From contig NC_092403.1 in NCBI RefSeq assembly GCF_009017415.1, forward strand, positions 2,046,001 to 2,110,000: DNA of 64,000 nucleotides. Reading direction: 5' to 3'. The translations under genes were made by a program, and so were the position numbers. Under the pieces are notes generated by a model. It ran no database searches and had not been told where the DNA came from. It saw only the letters and a program-made list of their open reading frames with translations. This document shows positions 1-11,402 of the stretch, one piece after another. This DNA comes from Aspergillus flavus. Lineage: Eukaryota; Ascomycota; Eurotiomycetes; Eurotiales; Aspergillaceae. Within the stretch, counting starts at the first letter, position 1. Each line of letters starts with the position of its first letter.

Positions 1-1445
1 AACTGGTTGAAGGCCTGACTGATTAGATGGCCTAAAGACAGGCGTATCTGGAGACCGCAAGCTGTGAAGGTCCGGACCAGAATCTCTTCTCACATATTCT
101 GATTCAGAAGCAGCAACCGTTGCCTCATCCGAGAAGCGGTCGGCAAAAGATGAAGGCTCAACACGTGGCTTTACATAAGACTCATACCAATCATGCGACC
201 TGGATGAGCTTAGTGCTTGCTTTTTCTGACGTATTCGTAGACAAGCTGACTTACCTTTTCAGTAATTCATTGGTATCCTCGTCATTGTGCATCCGGGAGA
301 GATGCTGACGGAAGTTGTCCAACCGGGGCCATTCCTTACCTCGGCGTGGACAGTTACGCCCAAAACACATGTACAGCACTTTGGGGCCGCGTTCTGGTTC
401 CTGTTTGTGGACGCACTTTTTATGTCGTGCAAGATCATTGATGGTACCGAAGCCTTCCTTCCGCGTACAACCGGGCTCGTCGCATTTGAACAGCTTTCTA
501 TGTCTCGCTTCATGCTTCCTGCTGCCAGTCAACTTTATGATTCTTCTGCAGAGTGAATTTTTTAAAACATGCTGAAAAGAGTAAACATACCTCTTATCGG
601 ATGGACATTTGCCCGTCCAAGGGCAGTTGGGGTAATCACATGTAATCACATCATGACACATCAAAGATGGTGATTCGACTATCTCCAGCGCATCGACGAC
701 TGTGTCGCCACAGTGGGATGGGCCAAGGTCCAACATTGATGCTCGATCTTCTTGTTCATGTTCATGCGGCGCCAAGAATGGGCTGCTGACGGAATCAACT
801 GCGTTAGACGACGTGGTGACCGAACGCGTGGTACAGCTGCGACTGCAGTATCCTGAATCCGAGGGGTGGAAGCCATTATAATGACTGTCACTCTCGGAGA
901 TTGCGCTGTGCTGCCCCGTCGAATTTTTGCGGCCACCCTCGGGCGTCTGCTGGAGCTTATTCGCGTTGGGAAACCCCCATGTCGACGTGCTCACCGGCAC
1001 GCCTGTCACTTGAAGTGGGTTCCACGCATCTTGATTGCTCGTTAACCGCGGGTGATGGTACTGAGAAACATCCAGGCTGGGCTGAGGCGGTGGTGATGAT
1101 GCTTGCTGGTGATGTGGTGGCCATTGGTTGAGCATAGATAGATGGCTGTGCGGGATTACTGCGGAATCGGGACCGAATTGCAGGCCCAGAAAAGACGCTG
1201 GATCGCTTAGAGCATATTCAGAGGTTAAAAACCCATCCGACGAGAACTCTAACTGCGGTGATGTTGGTGCGACCTGCCGGTCCAGCATACCTTGGAGGAT
1301 ATCCCCCGAGTTGTCCCAAGCCAGTCTTTTGGGGTTAGGCTCCTAAAGCAAATAGGCATAGTCAGTGTACTAGTCCAATATTTCACTGACGGCTGACGAT
1401 TGAGGCAGGACTGAACGAGACCGGACGACAGTCACATACGCTCAT
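1..1445 (-). CDS. C2H2 zinc-finger protein (putative transcription factor), 3' end outside window
   Basis: Predicted exons on the minus strand are 1445-1440, 1342-591, 518-255 and 199-1, giving 407 residues with the frame still open at base 1. The first coding exon is only ATG-AGC; it joins after a 97-bp intron to give MSEPNPKRLAWDNSGD. Residues from about 238 to 330 hold three Cys/His fingers: CDYPNC...KHEARH, CDEPGC...RHKKCVH, and MCFGRNC...QHLSRMH. The family usually reads CPSDKRKHEARH, and that decides the acceptor of the 72-bp intron at 519-590. This intron has no stop and keeps frame, so unspliced RNA would put 24 residues into finger 1. The last intron, 200-254, has a GTAAGT donor. The N-terminal two thirds is Ser/Pro-rich and probably disordered. 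Role as a DNA-binding regulator is inferred from the fingers; target genes are unknown. Confidence 0.85.
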
Positions 1446-4400
1446 AGCTGCCAAGTCAGCTGTCTAAAATGACCTTGCCGATAATCGTTTCCACGTCTCG
1501 GATGTATTGACAGGCTCAAGTAGTGAGGGGCGGGGGGGATGTGTCAGGATAGCGCGTGAGCTGAGTAGCGGATTGATTTATATAGATGTTTAAAGCGCTC
1601 ACAGGCCATGAGTCTAATATAACTTCTTTTAGGCACCATCCGCAGTCAAAATGGTCTTCTTGTAGAAATGATGATAGTTGAGACCAGATCGAACATAGTC
1701 AAAAAGGGAAGCTGATGGGAAAGTCGGGCAGTGAGGCTGAGTAAGTTCTGAGATGAAACATAGACTGGGATATGACTATGAAGAAGATCCGTTTTTAAAT
1801 AGAACAAGGTTGATTAACACACTCCCTATATATAATTAATAAAAGAAACGACAAGGGAAGACGAGCGTAAGCATCAATGTTCAACGGTGGAAAAGAAGGG
1901 AAAGGATAGACGATGTGATCGACGGGCCGGTGGTGGACACTAACTCACTCCATCGCCAAACCCCACGCGATAACGTGTTCAAACTTCAGAGAGAAAAGGG
2001 AAGAGAAGATTCCCACATTGACAGGAGAGGAGAAAGGGGGGGACACCCAAAAGTACGTACTGTCTGTGCATCCATACGAAGGGACCAATAAGCGGGAGCT
2101 GAACTGCAGAGTCTATGAAAGCTGAGGAATGGCAATTGAGGATCTTCCAGAGAATGAAAGTTGATTGATTCCACACTATTCTTGTTTGGGGTTAAAGGGG
2201 AGATGAGAGAGCTGAGGAGGGGAAATTAACGTGACTACTCTCAACCCTTCATTAAGATCTGTCATACATCAACCACAGAAAACAGAAATTTCCTGATTCT
2301 TTTCTTTTTTTTTATTCCCTTTTTCCTTTTCTGAATGCATGCGTTCATGTTGCATGTATGTACATACATATTACTTTCATTCAGCTACCATCTCACCATC
2401 CCCTACCTTTCTTCCCCGACCAATTCCGTCAGATATGACTCCAGGTACACAAAAAGAGAGAGAGAGAGAGGCAGAGCCGTATCCATGATACAGATATGTA
2501 TGTACATACGTACAGGTTCAGGAGCTGATTGCAGAAAGAGCTTTGTCGAGCTACCCTTGGATAGTCGGATCGGACGAGTAGAATGTAGATAGATTAGATA
2601 GAGAGGAATTACAGCCTCTTGATTCCTAAGGTATGTATGTACCTCTAGGACCCTATCTCCATGGAGCATACAAGTTCATTGTCCAGATGAGGGGGGGGAA
2701 GAGCAAAGACCCTCCTCAGCTCCCACCGTCAATCTCCATATCGGGAATTGAATCCCCGGGATTCGTCAGCTGAAACGAATGAGGTTCATGACTAATGGCA
2801 GGTAAGCTACTTACCTAGTTTGGAATTCTCTCATGGGAACGAAGGGATGTAAGGGGGGCTCCATGGCACGCGTGGTATGTGGTCCGTGATTGGCAAGTGA
2901 AGGAAAATGAGAAGGACTCCATCAGCATCATGACAACCAGCATAAGAACCAATAGCACACGGACAACAGCGTGGCTGTGCCTGTAAGGATTACAAAAGTT
3001 CCTCAAAAAGACTTTATCATGCGAGAAAAAGAATTTTTGAATTTTTTTTGATAATTTAATTTTATATTTTGATTTTAATTTTTCTCTCTCGGAAAAGGGA
3101 CATTAACACCACATACCTACTACCCACTAGTACTATAACATGCTAATCTAGGCTAAGGTGCAAAAGTGCAAATCTCATTATTGCTGATTATTATGATTAC
3201 TCCTGCACATCACTCCAGCTAGTATCACCTAATCTTATTTACTAGCCGACGGTCTCATTGGATCCGCATTTCCACCCGATATCGTGGAAATCGTACGTTA
3301 TCAGCCTAGACCCTGAATCCCAAATGTACGGCAATTTGTCCTTGTGATTGGCTGCCTCGGAAAGCTGGACAGAATTCATTCCATTGACTGTCTATCCCTG
3401 GCTGGGTTCTGTAGGAGTATGGATGAGTATACTATAATCCAACGACTCGAATCTCACCCAGATAGGCAATGCCTGAGGAGTTGCATTTGCCATCCCCTCA
3501 TCCAGGACCTCCACCTCACTGTCAAAGCCAAAAGCCAACCCTGTCGTCTTCCCATCGCCCGGAAGGTTGGCGTCGAGGTAAAAAACCTTACCGGACGAAC
3601 TCCCCCAACGTATCCCGTCAACTGAACACTCTCAACCCCCATCCCACTTTGTCGATCCCCTTCAAACTCGTGTTTATCTTATTTTATTTTAAGTTCCACT
3701 CCCTCCTCCTGAATTCTTTTTGTCGTTTGACTCCTCATCCGCAGTCATTTATTTTATTTTATTTTTTATTTTATTTTTTTTTCTCTAAACCTCCGCGGAA
3801 GTCAAGATCATCCATCGTGAAGGTCTCCCACTTCTGCAATATTACGGTTACCAATTACTATTTATAATTTAACAGGGGATGTGCCACTCGTTAGGTACTT
3901 CTGAGTGCATCCGGCCGTGTGATGTCTCATTTTTTTTTTCCCCTTTCAGGCTGACAGATTGCCAGTTGAGATTCCCTCGCTGGTCAACCTCCCTAGAACT
4001 CTGCACCTAGTGGCCTAGTTCCAGGATTCCCCGTTCTTCGTGCTTTTCTCTCTGGGCCAGGTGCATGGCCTTCTTGTCCAATCACCATCCGTTGAGCAAC
4101 TGTCCCTTTCGGACTTTCCATCGAGCGTGGACTCCTACTTCCTACTAGTAGTCCTGAGGTAGGGTGTACGGAGTACATACAGAGAGACCCTCCGTTTCTC
4201 ATACGAGGTCCCTCTTTCCTAAATACCGCGTCGAAGAAATCGTTAGTCACTTCCACTGCGTCGGTAGTTTTAACGTCTGTCATTTGTGGGCCCAAAATGT
4301 CTGTAAGCACCAAAAACAGGCAAAAAGTCAAAAATATTCGCCAAGGGGAAGAGGGATTTAGAAAAAGAAAAAAGAGAAAGGAAATAAAAAAAAAAGCAAA

Positions 4401-4801
4401 AGAAGAAAAAAAAAGGCGATTGACAAAGCCCGGCGGCTGAAACCAGAGCGTAAAAAGTAAGTGTCACTTGACGCGCATGCTAACCTAGGCCAAGACATGA
4501 CCATCGAGTAAATCATCTATTGTTCATGGGTATATCAATGCAGATCAATCGTCTCCAGAGATTCAACAAGACAACCACCCATATAATGTGCCTGATACCC
4601 AGGGGTGCTGACAGAAAGAAAAGGTCATAGTAAAAAGTATAAGAAAAATATAAAACCGTTTCAGATCCGATTGTAGAAAATTTCGTTCACGATCTGCCAA
4701 ACTAGTGCGCTAGGGTATCATATACGAAAAGAATCAAATAAATGTGATGGGGCAGACGGTTACGGCCCGGCCCAGTATAGATCGAGTGGTAAACCGGTTT
4801 A
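1446..4801. promoter_or_regulatory. 3.36-kb non-coding stretch upstream of the C2H2 gene
   Basis: No convincing coding exon is visible on either strand. The stretch lies between the start of the C2H2 gene at 1445 and the stop of the large zinc-finger gene at 4802, both on the minus strand. It therefore holds the 3' UTR of one gene and the promoter and leader of the other. It is rich in homopolymers and short repeats, for example a GA run near 2455 and an ATTTT array at 3747-3782. Upstream regions this long are common for fungal developmental regulators, but no specific site is claimed here. Confidence 0.5.
3747..3782. repeat. ATTTT-type low-complexity array
   Basis: Tandem ATTTT/ATTTTTT units are read directly from the sequence. 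This is a simple microsatellite in non-coding DNA. Confidence 0.8.
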
Positions 4802-7800
4802 CTACAGTTGGTTTGGGTAGGCCTCGGGCGCAGTGAATGGCATGGTGGGTGCCACAGTCCCTTGGCAGACATAGCCATTTTCCCCCGTGGATGACATGTA
4901 CTGGGGGTCATAGGTCGGCTGCATCTCCGTGGGAGACATGGAGAAATTATACGATTCTTGTAATACGCTCATATCCTGATTGGAGACCCGAGGGCGTGGC
5001 CCGGCGTTGAAAGGGGGAGGATATGTCACTGAGTTCTGGTGCATAGGCATGAGCCGCGACTGGTCCATGGGCCCCCCTGGCTGCAGTCCCACCTGCACAC
5101 TATACTCATCGTACGCGTCCATCGGCTCAGGCTCGGCGGATATGAACGCGCCTGACATGGTGGTAAAGTGGGGAACGCCGGTGGAGCTGAAAGGGACCCC
5201 AAGCCCGTCAGATTGCCCAACGTCATGACCTGGGTATGTTGCCTGCGTGTAGCCTATGGACATGTCTGCCCTGGCTTGGACCCCGTTCAGATTGGGCGCA
5301 AAATTGGTGGTTTCGCGCGAGATCGATTCTGGCTCGGAGCCAAGATCGCCCTTGCCAGTAGAACCTGGTCCCAGGTTGGACGATAGATCCCGTTCGTTGA
5401 CGAGAGCTAACACGGGCATCGCGATCTGCTCCATGTGTTTGGCTAAATGCACCGTAAGCTTTTTCCAACTGCTGCAGACGTTACCACAGAACCGGCACGG
5501 CTCATCCTTTGGCCCCTTCGGATTGTCATGTCGACATTGCTCCACAAGGTTCCAGAGCTGCTCAATCTCGCGCTCTCGCTGGATCTCTGCCAGCACTTCG
5601 GGGGAATTCGGATCTACCGGATGTTTGGATAATCCTTTGGCTTTCGTTTTCTTTACCTTGGGCTCTGGCATCTTGTGCTCGCGGACAAGATGCTGCACAA
5701 AGTTATCCTTTCGGAAACAAGTATGGTTGCAATCGGGCTCCGAACAGGTCCACCATTCTAGTTGTCTATGCCGTTCGCTCTCATGTCGGACCCAGTCAGC
5801 CTTTCGTTTGAATGATTTGGGTTCGCTACAATGAGCAAAAGTACAGGTGAACGGCTGCACATCTTCGTGGACATGCTTGGTCCAATCCGATGGCTTTTGA
5901 AACTTCTTCACCTGGAAGCATATCGGGCATTCAAACTCCGCTGGGAGCCGTTTGACTGGCGGCAAAGGGACCCCCGGAGGGAACTGTGCTGCAGTGACAG
6001 CGCTTTCCCCGAGGGCTGGAGAATCATCGCCTGCCTCACCATGCCCAGGGATTTGGAATTGAGTATGGGGGGTTTCTGAATCCTGCGGGCCTGCACGAGG
6101 CGTCAACAGCAGGGCTTCGCCGCCCTGGGCAAAGCAAAATTTGCCTGAAGCACAGCCCTTCTCGCTAACCGCACAGGTATGAGTGAATTTGTTTTCCACC
6201 AACTTCTTATAGCGGCGAACTTGCTCGTTGGCAAAGCGGTCAAGTAGTGCCGGTTGAAGTCGGGGATTTAGCTGAGCGATTTGAGTCCTGAACCCTTCCA
6301 ATGTAGGCACGGGGAGGCGTGACTGAACCGAAAGATCCATCACTAACCCTCTCTCATCAGGTACGTTATCGTCGTTCTCATCACCGTCACTGGTGCCATG
6401 CCCTAGTCGACTTTGGTTTGGTGGGGCGCTGCGAGGTTCTGGCTGTAAGTGTGAATATGCGATGTTGGCAACCGGTGGCCCACCATGGCTTGTCATTAGG
6501 TCGATGAGCCCAGGTGTTGACGGTCTGGGTATTTCACTTCTGCTCCGCCCACGGACCTTGAGCGAAGGCCAAGGGTTGCTTGTGGAGCTTGGGGATGCCA
6601 CCCGAAGGGTATCTTTTCCACCAATGGCGGCCATTTGCCCGGCTATGGCAATAACGGCACCGCCAGTGCTCAAACTGGGTGACCTGGAAGATCTAGGCGA
6701 TCTAGGTGAAAGGCCAAGGCTCAGTTTACGATGCGGGAAACTGTTCTTCCTTTGATGGGAGCTTTTATTTTCGTCGCCCTTGCTGTGGTCATCAGAGCCG
6801 GGTAGCGAGATAGAGAGATCAGACAGATGCCGCTTGAGATTGTTAGGTGGTTTGAGATTGTTGGACGATTTCCTGTGCAACAACTTGCGGAGACTGCTCC
6901 GCCGCTCGTGTTTCCTGCTTTTGTCGTTGCTGATAGCCAAATTTTCGAAGGAACCCCCCCCACCGAGGAGACTGTTGATATCGACGTCGCGGGTGCCCCA
7001 GGTTGCCGCGCGCGAAACATTATCCAAGTCCCTCACACGTCTCTCATACTCGACCATGGCCGCAGTTGAGCTTGCAGGCTGCGTGCGGGCCATGTCCGGA
7101 GAAGGGACCGGCGCGAGATCTCGCCACGGAGGTCGTCCCAGGAACTGATGCGGTGATGGTTCTTCACCTTCAGGACTGAGTTGGATTTCCTCTTCTCCCA
7201 GAACCCATCTCGCCTCATTCACACTGGCGGCCGGGGTTTCCGAGCCAGTTCCCTCGATTTCTGATTCATGATCGCTGTATTCCTCTTCACTGTTCTCAGT
7301 GACGAGTACGCCTGGTCCAGGGATGAGAGCAACTTTCAAGTTGAAGTAATCTTGCTGGAGCGAAGGGTCGCCAGCGCTCTTCGCTCTGCGTCGGTTACCT
7401 GTGTGCTTGCGGCCCCTGTGTGGGGTTGGGTCATCGCCATTCTCACTATTCGCCACACTGACTGAGGCCGACCAAGATCGAATATCTTCATTCTTCTCAT
7501 CCAACTGTCGTCGCAGCTCCAGCTCATTCGGGCTCGGCACGTAAACATTTTTCCGGGACGTGGGGTCCACACCAGCGTGGCCAGTAGCTGCGTTTGGAAT
7601 CCAGGATCCATCATGTCCTCGCGAGACAGACTGGACAGATCCAAGATATTTGCCATTGTCCACACCTGCTTCCTCGTCGGATTCGCTAGATGGCCCGCCG
7701 GGGGAAAGGTGTGTTGACGAATGACTTGGTCGCCGCATATCTCTGACTGGCGAATCACCCCGGGAAAAACTTTCAATTTTGACAATTGGGCTTCTGGCCC

Positions 7801-8428
7801 TGGGCGAGCCGAGGTCGCCGGGCACATCCAGACATTCATCGGGGGGACCAGTGATCAAAGTGAGTGCCTGCGGTTGGTTCTGCAAGGCAACAGGACCAGT
7901 CTGATTTTTGATACTGGTTGTCTCAGAAGAGAGGCTTGATTTGTTGGTCAGATTCGGAGTAAGTAGCTGAGAGGGATCCATGATCATCTGTGCAGAGTTC
8001 AACTCGTTCGGGTCTAATGCAGTGCTGCGCATCCCTGGATGTAAACCCCCGTCATACTGCCAACTATTCGAGTCTGGGGATAGGTCTGTACTGAAGGCTG
8101 CCGACAGGTAATCGGCGGTTGGCGATGTATGAACGCTCATCTCACTGGAGAGGTCGTCCGTGGGGCTAAGGTATTCAGAATAAGAAGCCGGATGTGCCTC
8201 ATCGCGGGGCGAGTCACTGTGCACATGGGAACCTATAGGGGAAGAGGAAGCATCGCGCGAGCCATGATCTTCGCCGCTCACAGGGGTCAATCTGATTGCA
8301 GATGATCTGAAAGATGCTACCTCCGGATCTAGCTGGGCCGAGAGATAAGGGTCGGGAAAGGAAGCGTCATTAAGTTTTGCGGGATTGGGCGAGTCGTTCG
8401 GGACGAACTGAGGCGATAGCGTTGACAT
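4802..8428 (-). CDS. Large C2H2 zinc-finger protein, 1208 aa
   Basis: One uninterrupted frame starts at the ATG at 8428 (MSTLSPQFVPN). The frame extends further 5' to a GTG, but that is not a credible fungal start. Residues 1 to about 800 are Ser/Pro-rich and disordered, with basic patches near RRSSLRKLLHRKSS and many SP sites. Four zinc-binding units follow at about residues 830-1010: CPICF...KHVH, CTFAHC...HESERH, CSEPDC...HLVREH, and CRFCGN...HLAKHMEQI. The last unit, followed by a short IAMPVLALV segment, is typical of a conserved Eurotiales C2H2 family. The tail is Pro/Met/Tyr-rich. A nuclear regulatory function is likely from the fingers, but no target or partner can be read. No intron is needed. 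Confidence 0.88.
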   Translation of the reverse strand: MSTLSPQFVPNDSPNPAKLNDASFPDPYLSAQLDPEVASFRSSAIRLTPVSGEDHGSRDASSSPIGSHVHSDSPRDEAHPASYSEYLSPTDDLSSEMSVHTSPTADYLSAAFSTDLSPDSNSWQYDGGLHPGMRSTALDPNELNSAQMIMDPSQLLTPNLTNKSSLSSETTSIKNQTGPVALQNQPQALTLITGPPDECLDVPGDLGSPRARSPIVKIESFSRGDSPVRDMRRPSHSSTHLSPGGPSSESDEEAGVDNGKYLGSVQSVSRGHDGSWIPNAATGHAGVDPTSRKNVYVPSPNELELRRQLDEKNEDIRSWSASVSVANSENGDDPTPHRGRKHTGNRRRAKSAGDPSLQQDYFNLKVALIPGPGVLVTENSEEEYSDHESEIEGTGSETPAASVNEARWVLGEEEIQLSPEGEEPSPHQFLGRPPWRDLAPVPSPDMARTQPASSTAAMVEYERRVRDLDNVSRAATWGTRDVDINSLLGGGGSFENLAISNDKSRKHERRSSLRKLLHRKSSNNLKPPNNLKRHLSDLSISLPGSDDHSKGDENKSSHQRKNSFPHRKLSLGLSPRSPRSSRSPSLSTGGAVIAIAGQMAAIGGKDTLRVASPSSTSNPWPSLKVRGRSRSEIPRPSTPGLIDLMTSHGGPPVANIAYSHLQPEPRSAPPNQSRLGHGTSDGDENDDNVPDERGLVMDLSVQSRLPVPTLEGFRTQIAQLNPRLQPALLDRFANEQVRRYKKLVENKFTHTCAVSEKGCASGKFCFAQGGEALLLTPRAGPQDSETPHTQFQIPGHGEAGDDSPALGESAVTAAQFPPGVPLPPVKRLPAEFECPICFQVKKFQKPSDWTKHVHEDVQPFTCTFAHCSEPKSFKRKADWVRHESERHRQLEWWTCSEPDCNHTCFRKDNFVQHLVREHKMPEPKVKKTKAKGLSKHPVDPNSPEVLAEIQREREIEQLWNLVEQCRHDNPKGPKDEPCRFCGNVCSSWKKLTVHLAKHMEQIAMPVLALVNERDLSSNLGPGSTGKGDLGSEPESISRETTNFAPNLNGVQARADMSIGYTQATYPGHDVGQSDGLGVPFSSTGVPHFTTMSGAFISAEPEPMDAYDEYSVQVGLQPGGPMDQSRLMPMHQNSVTYPPPFNAGPRPRVSNQDMSVLQESYNFSMSPTEMQPTYDPQYMSSTGENGYVCQGTVAPTMPFTAPEAYPNQL

Positions 8429-9191
8429 GGTTGTGGGTAAGCCAAATATCTGATGCCTCTTTTTTCGCGTGACCGGCACAAAATCAAAGGTATGAGGGAT
8501 GTTGCAGTCTTGTCCTCTCTTCCAGACGGCTCTGCTAACGTGCGCGCGCAGTTCCTCTGGCTGGTACGGTAGAACCTCACTGAGATGGAAAGCAGAGTTG
8601 AGGACGCATGTCTAGAAAGCCATCGATGAGCAGAGCGGCGGTTTATGCAATCACAAAAAAAGTAAGTCAATAAGATATATTGAGTATATAGAAGTAACAG
8701 AAAAAGAATCCGTAAATAGCAGTCACTTTCAATTAGGCCACCGCAGGAATCATTCTGCGGGCGTTCTTGATCGCAATTCAGCTTGTTCTCGACCAATGAC
8801 GTATATTGAATTGACCTCCAGAACTGCCTTTACTGGTAACGGGCAATGGGAAAAGGCCAAGAAGATGAATGAGGTCGAGATAAAATCGACGGGAGGGACA
8901 GAAAGAACCGTGGGTTCAAAGTTTGGGAGGAGCTAATGGCAGTGGGGAACAGAAATTAAAGAGAGAAAAAAAAAGGGGGGTGGTTTTTAAGCGTAACGGC
9001 GCCTTGTAGGGCAGATTGACGAAAAGGTTGGTGGAGGATAAATAGCAAAAGAGTCTTGGCTACCTATACAGATACGACGCAAAAAGAGGGGTAAGCACGA
9101 GCCAAATCGAGGAGAGATAGAGTGGGAAATCCCCCGTGGTATTGCGCAAGATTAAATCCGAAGGAGAAAAGGAGGAACGAAGAGGAAGGAG

Positions 9192-9220
9192 GAAGAAGAA
9201 GAAGAAGAAGAAGAAGAAGA
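9192..9220. repeat. (GAA)n microsatellite
   Basis: About nine to ten consecutive GAA units are read directly, in the leader region upstream of the large C2H2 gene. Confidence 0.9.
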
Positions 9221-11055
9221 GGAAGGACTGGGAAAAGATGCCTTGCGGCTGAAATGAGGACTGAGCCACAAATGAACAGGGAAACAAACAGTAAGAAGGG
9301 AGAGGAGGGCACGTCATGTGTTCTTTTTCAAGAGCCTCTTGAGCGATTGTAACGTGATTGCAAGGCGGTTTTGGTTGATGAGGCTCCTACACATCAAACA
9401 TTACAAGCAGAATTGATCCCCATATAATAATAACTCATTTTGTTATGCTAATGGGGAAGGTTACATTCTTTCATCTGCTCAAGGAGAGACATTTAATTCA
9501 ACTCAGCCATTTCAGTTCTCACGAAATTAAATTTACAGGATGGAGTTATCCATGTTCAACAGGCGCCGGTGTTAAGAAAGTGTGGGCGCGTGGCTGGCCA
9601 GTGAGAACGAAGTGGGGTTCTCATTAGAGAGATTACGTCCATTCAGTAAGAGGCAGGATTATCCTTATCTGCACGGCTTTCTGGTCCATTTTACCTTGGA
9701 TTTTTGAAGAGAGAGAGAGAAGGGTGGGGGAGAGCAAAAGAGAAGAAGAAAAAAAAAAAAAAAAAAGAAAAGAAACGAACGTAACTTTTCGGTTTTCACC
9801 ACGAATCAACAAACAGGATACCACCGTCAGCAATGGATCATCAATAATCAAAATGTTGACCCGAATGGTGCTGTGGCTGGATGGGAGGACAAGAGAGGGT
9901 CAAACCCCCGGCCCCGTTTAGTGTTCTATATTCAGTACCCGTAGGATGCTGATCCTTGAGCAAGGTCATTCCGCAATCCAGATACGAAGGAAGAAGGCAA
10001 TCGAGAGGTAATCTTCATCGGTACCTGATGTATGGTCTGCCCATTTACATCCATGTCTGATGCGCTTGCATCACACTCATTTGATCCTCCTCCCTATGAG
10101 AGGAGAGAAAAGCCAAAACAAAAAAAAAAAAAAAAAAAGGTTTGGTGTAAAGGTGTTGGATATCATGAACCACAGACCAGTCGGTTATGGTTCCAAAGGT
10201 ATCTTTTTGGTCCACTAAAAAAAATGCTAAATCTCCACTCCTGTTGCTCTGTTTCTCCCCCACAACACGGGCGGACAGGAACCGGACAATCGATTCAGGA
10301 ACCCTTGTTCAATGAACGGCCCTCTGTAAGGTTAACCTGAATAGAGTGATGATTATTGTTGCAGATATTTCTAGCTGCGAAACGACTGCGCCACGACTGA
10401 CTTACCTGAATGCCACTACTAGAAGCATCTTGAAGGGTACTGCAGGACATCGATCATCGATCCATATCGACCAATTAATTATGCTCGGGCGCATCGTGTT
10501 GGTTGGGCGAGCCAAGCAATCAGAACCGGCCTGAGGCTGTGCACGATGTTTCGGTCCAGACCAGACTGTTGCGCGAGAAAATGCGACTTGGAGGTCGGAA
10601 CAAGCTTTAAAAACTAAGTCGGATATTTTCTGCTCTCCATCCTAGCCTAGTCATGCGTGGCTGTGCTCTTCCCCCCTTTCTGTAGTCCATAGCGGTCAGG
10701 GCGATCTCGACGCCGGAGGGAACTAAATGCACAGTCAGTCCAATATCGCTGACCATAGACATCACGGCAATATACTCTAGTCTCAATTAAAAATAGATAC
10801 AAAGGTCATCGGAACTGAAGAAAGGGACTGCAGATCATTTTCGTCAACTGACATCACATACATTAGGGAGTGTCATCATCCCGATGAGCATGAATCATAA
10901 CAAATAATACACATCATGAAAACCGTCACACTGCAGGATGCAGAGGGTAAGTTCAAAAGAAGAAGTAGAAGGGAATGAAAGAAGGGAAGAAGGAAAGGAG
11001 TACAATAAGAAATAAAGAAAATGACACGCTCAAACTCCCACCAAATGCTATACGG

Positions 11056-11101
11056 AAAAAAAAAAAAAAAAAAAAAAAAAGAAAGAAAGAAAGAAAGAAA
11101 A
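11056..11101. repeat. Poly-A (25) followed by GAAA repeats
   Basis: A run of 25 A at 11056-11080 is followed by tandem GAAA units. It lies about 300 bp beyond the stop of the coiled-coil gene. No target-site duplication or element body is seen next to it, so it is treated as a microsatellite. Confidence 0.85.
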
Positions 11102-11402
11102 GGAAAGGTAAAAAGTGTGAAACAAGAAGAGGGTAAACAAAGAGAATTCTAAAAGAATGGCAAAGGCTTTTCTGTTCTCGAGTTTAGTTGCCCTATAATG
11201 GAAACAGAAGTATATTGTCGCAAAGGAGTGAACAAACCAAAACACCGCGCTTAGATCACTTAACCCACTGAAATAATCAAGACAACCTCTTCCCAGAAAC
11301 GTAACACAAGCTTTTCATGTACAGCCAACAGCTGGCAGGTCTATGATGCCTAGCCTTCATACTTTCAGCAGCTTTCATGTCTTCCGATGTACCCTAATCA
11401 CT

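Larger units (their letters stand above)
8429..11402. other. 2.97-kb non-coding stretch with simple repeats
   Basis: No coding exon can be supported. The stretch holds the promoter and leader of the large C2H2 gene (start 8428) and the 3' flank of the coiled-coil gene (stop 11403). It contains a GAA array at 9192-9220 and A-runs at 9749-9766, 10120-10138 and 11056-11080. Short frames in it are low-complexity and lack splice or family support. Confidence 0.5.

Noticed and set aside
8329..8796. 155-codon minus-strand frame overlapping the start of the large C2H2 gene
   Set aside because: It overlaps a well-supported coding start in another frame and has no recognisable domain.
11056..11101. 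Poly-A plus GAAA tract as the 3' end of a retroposon
   Set aside because: No element body or target-site duplication is visible; a microsatellite is simpler.
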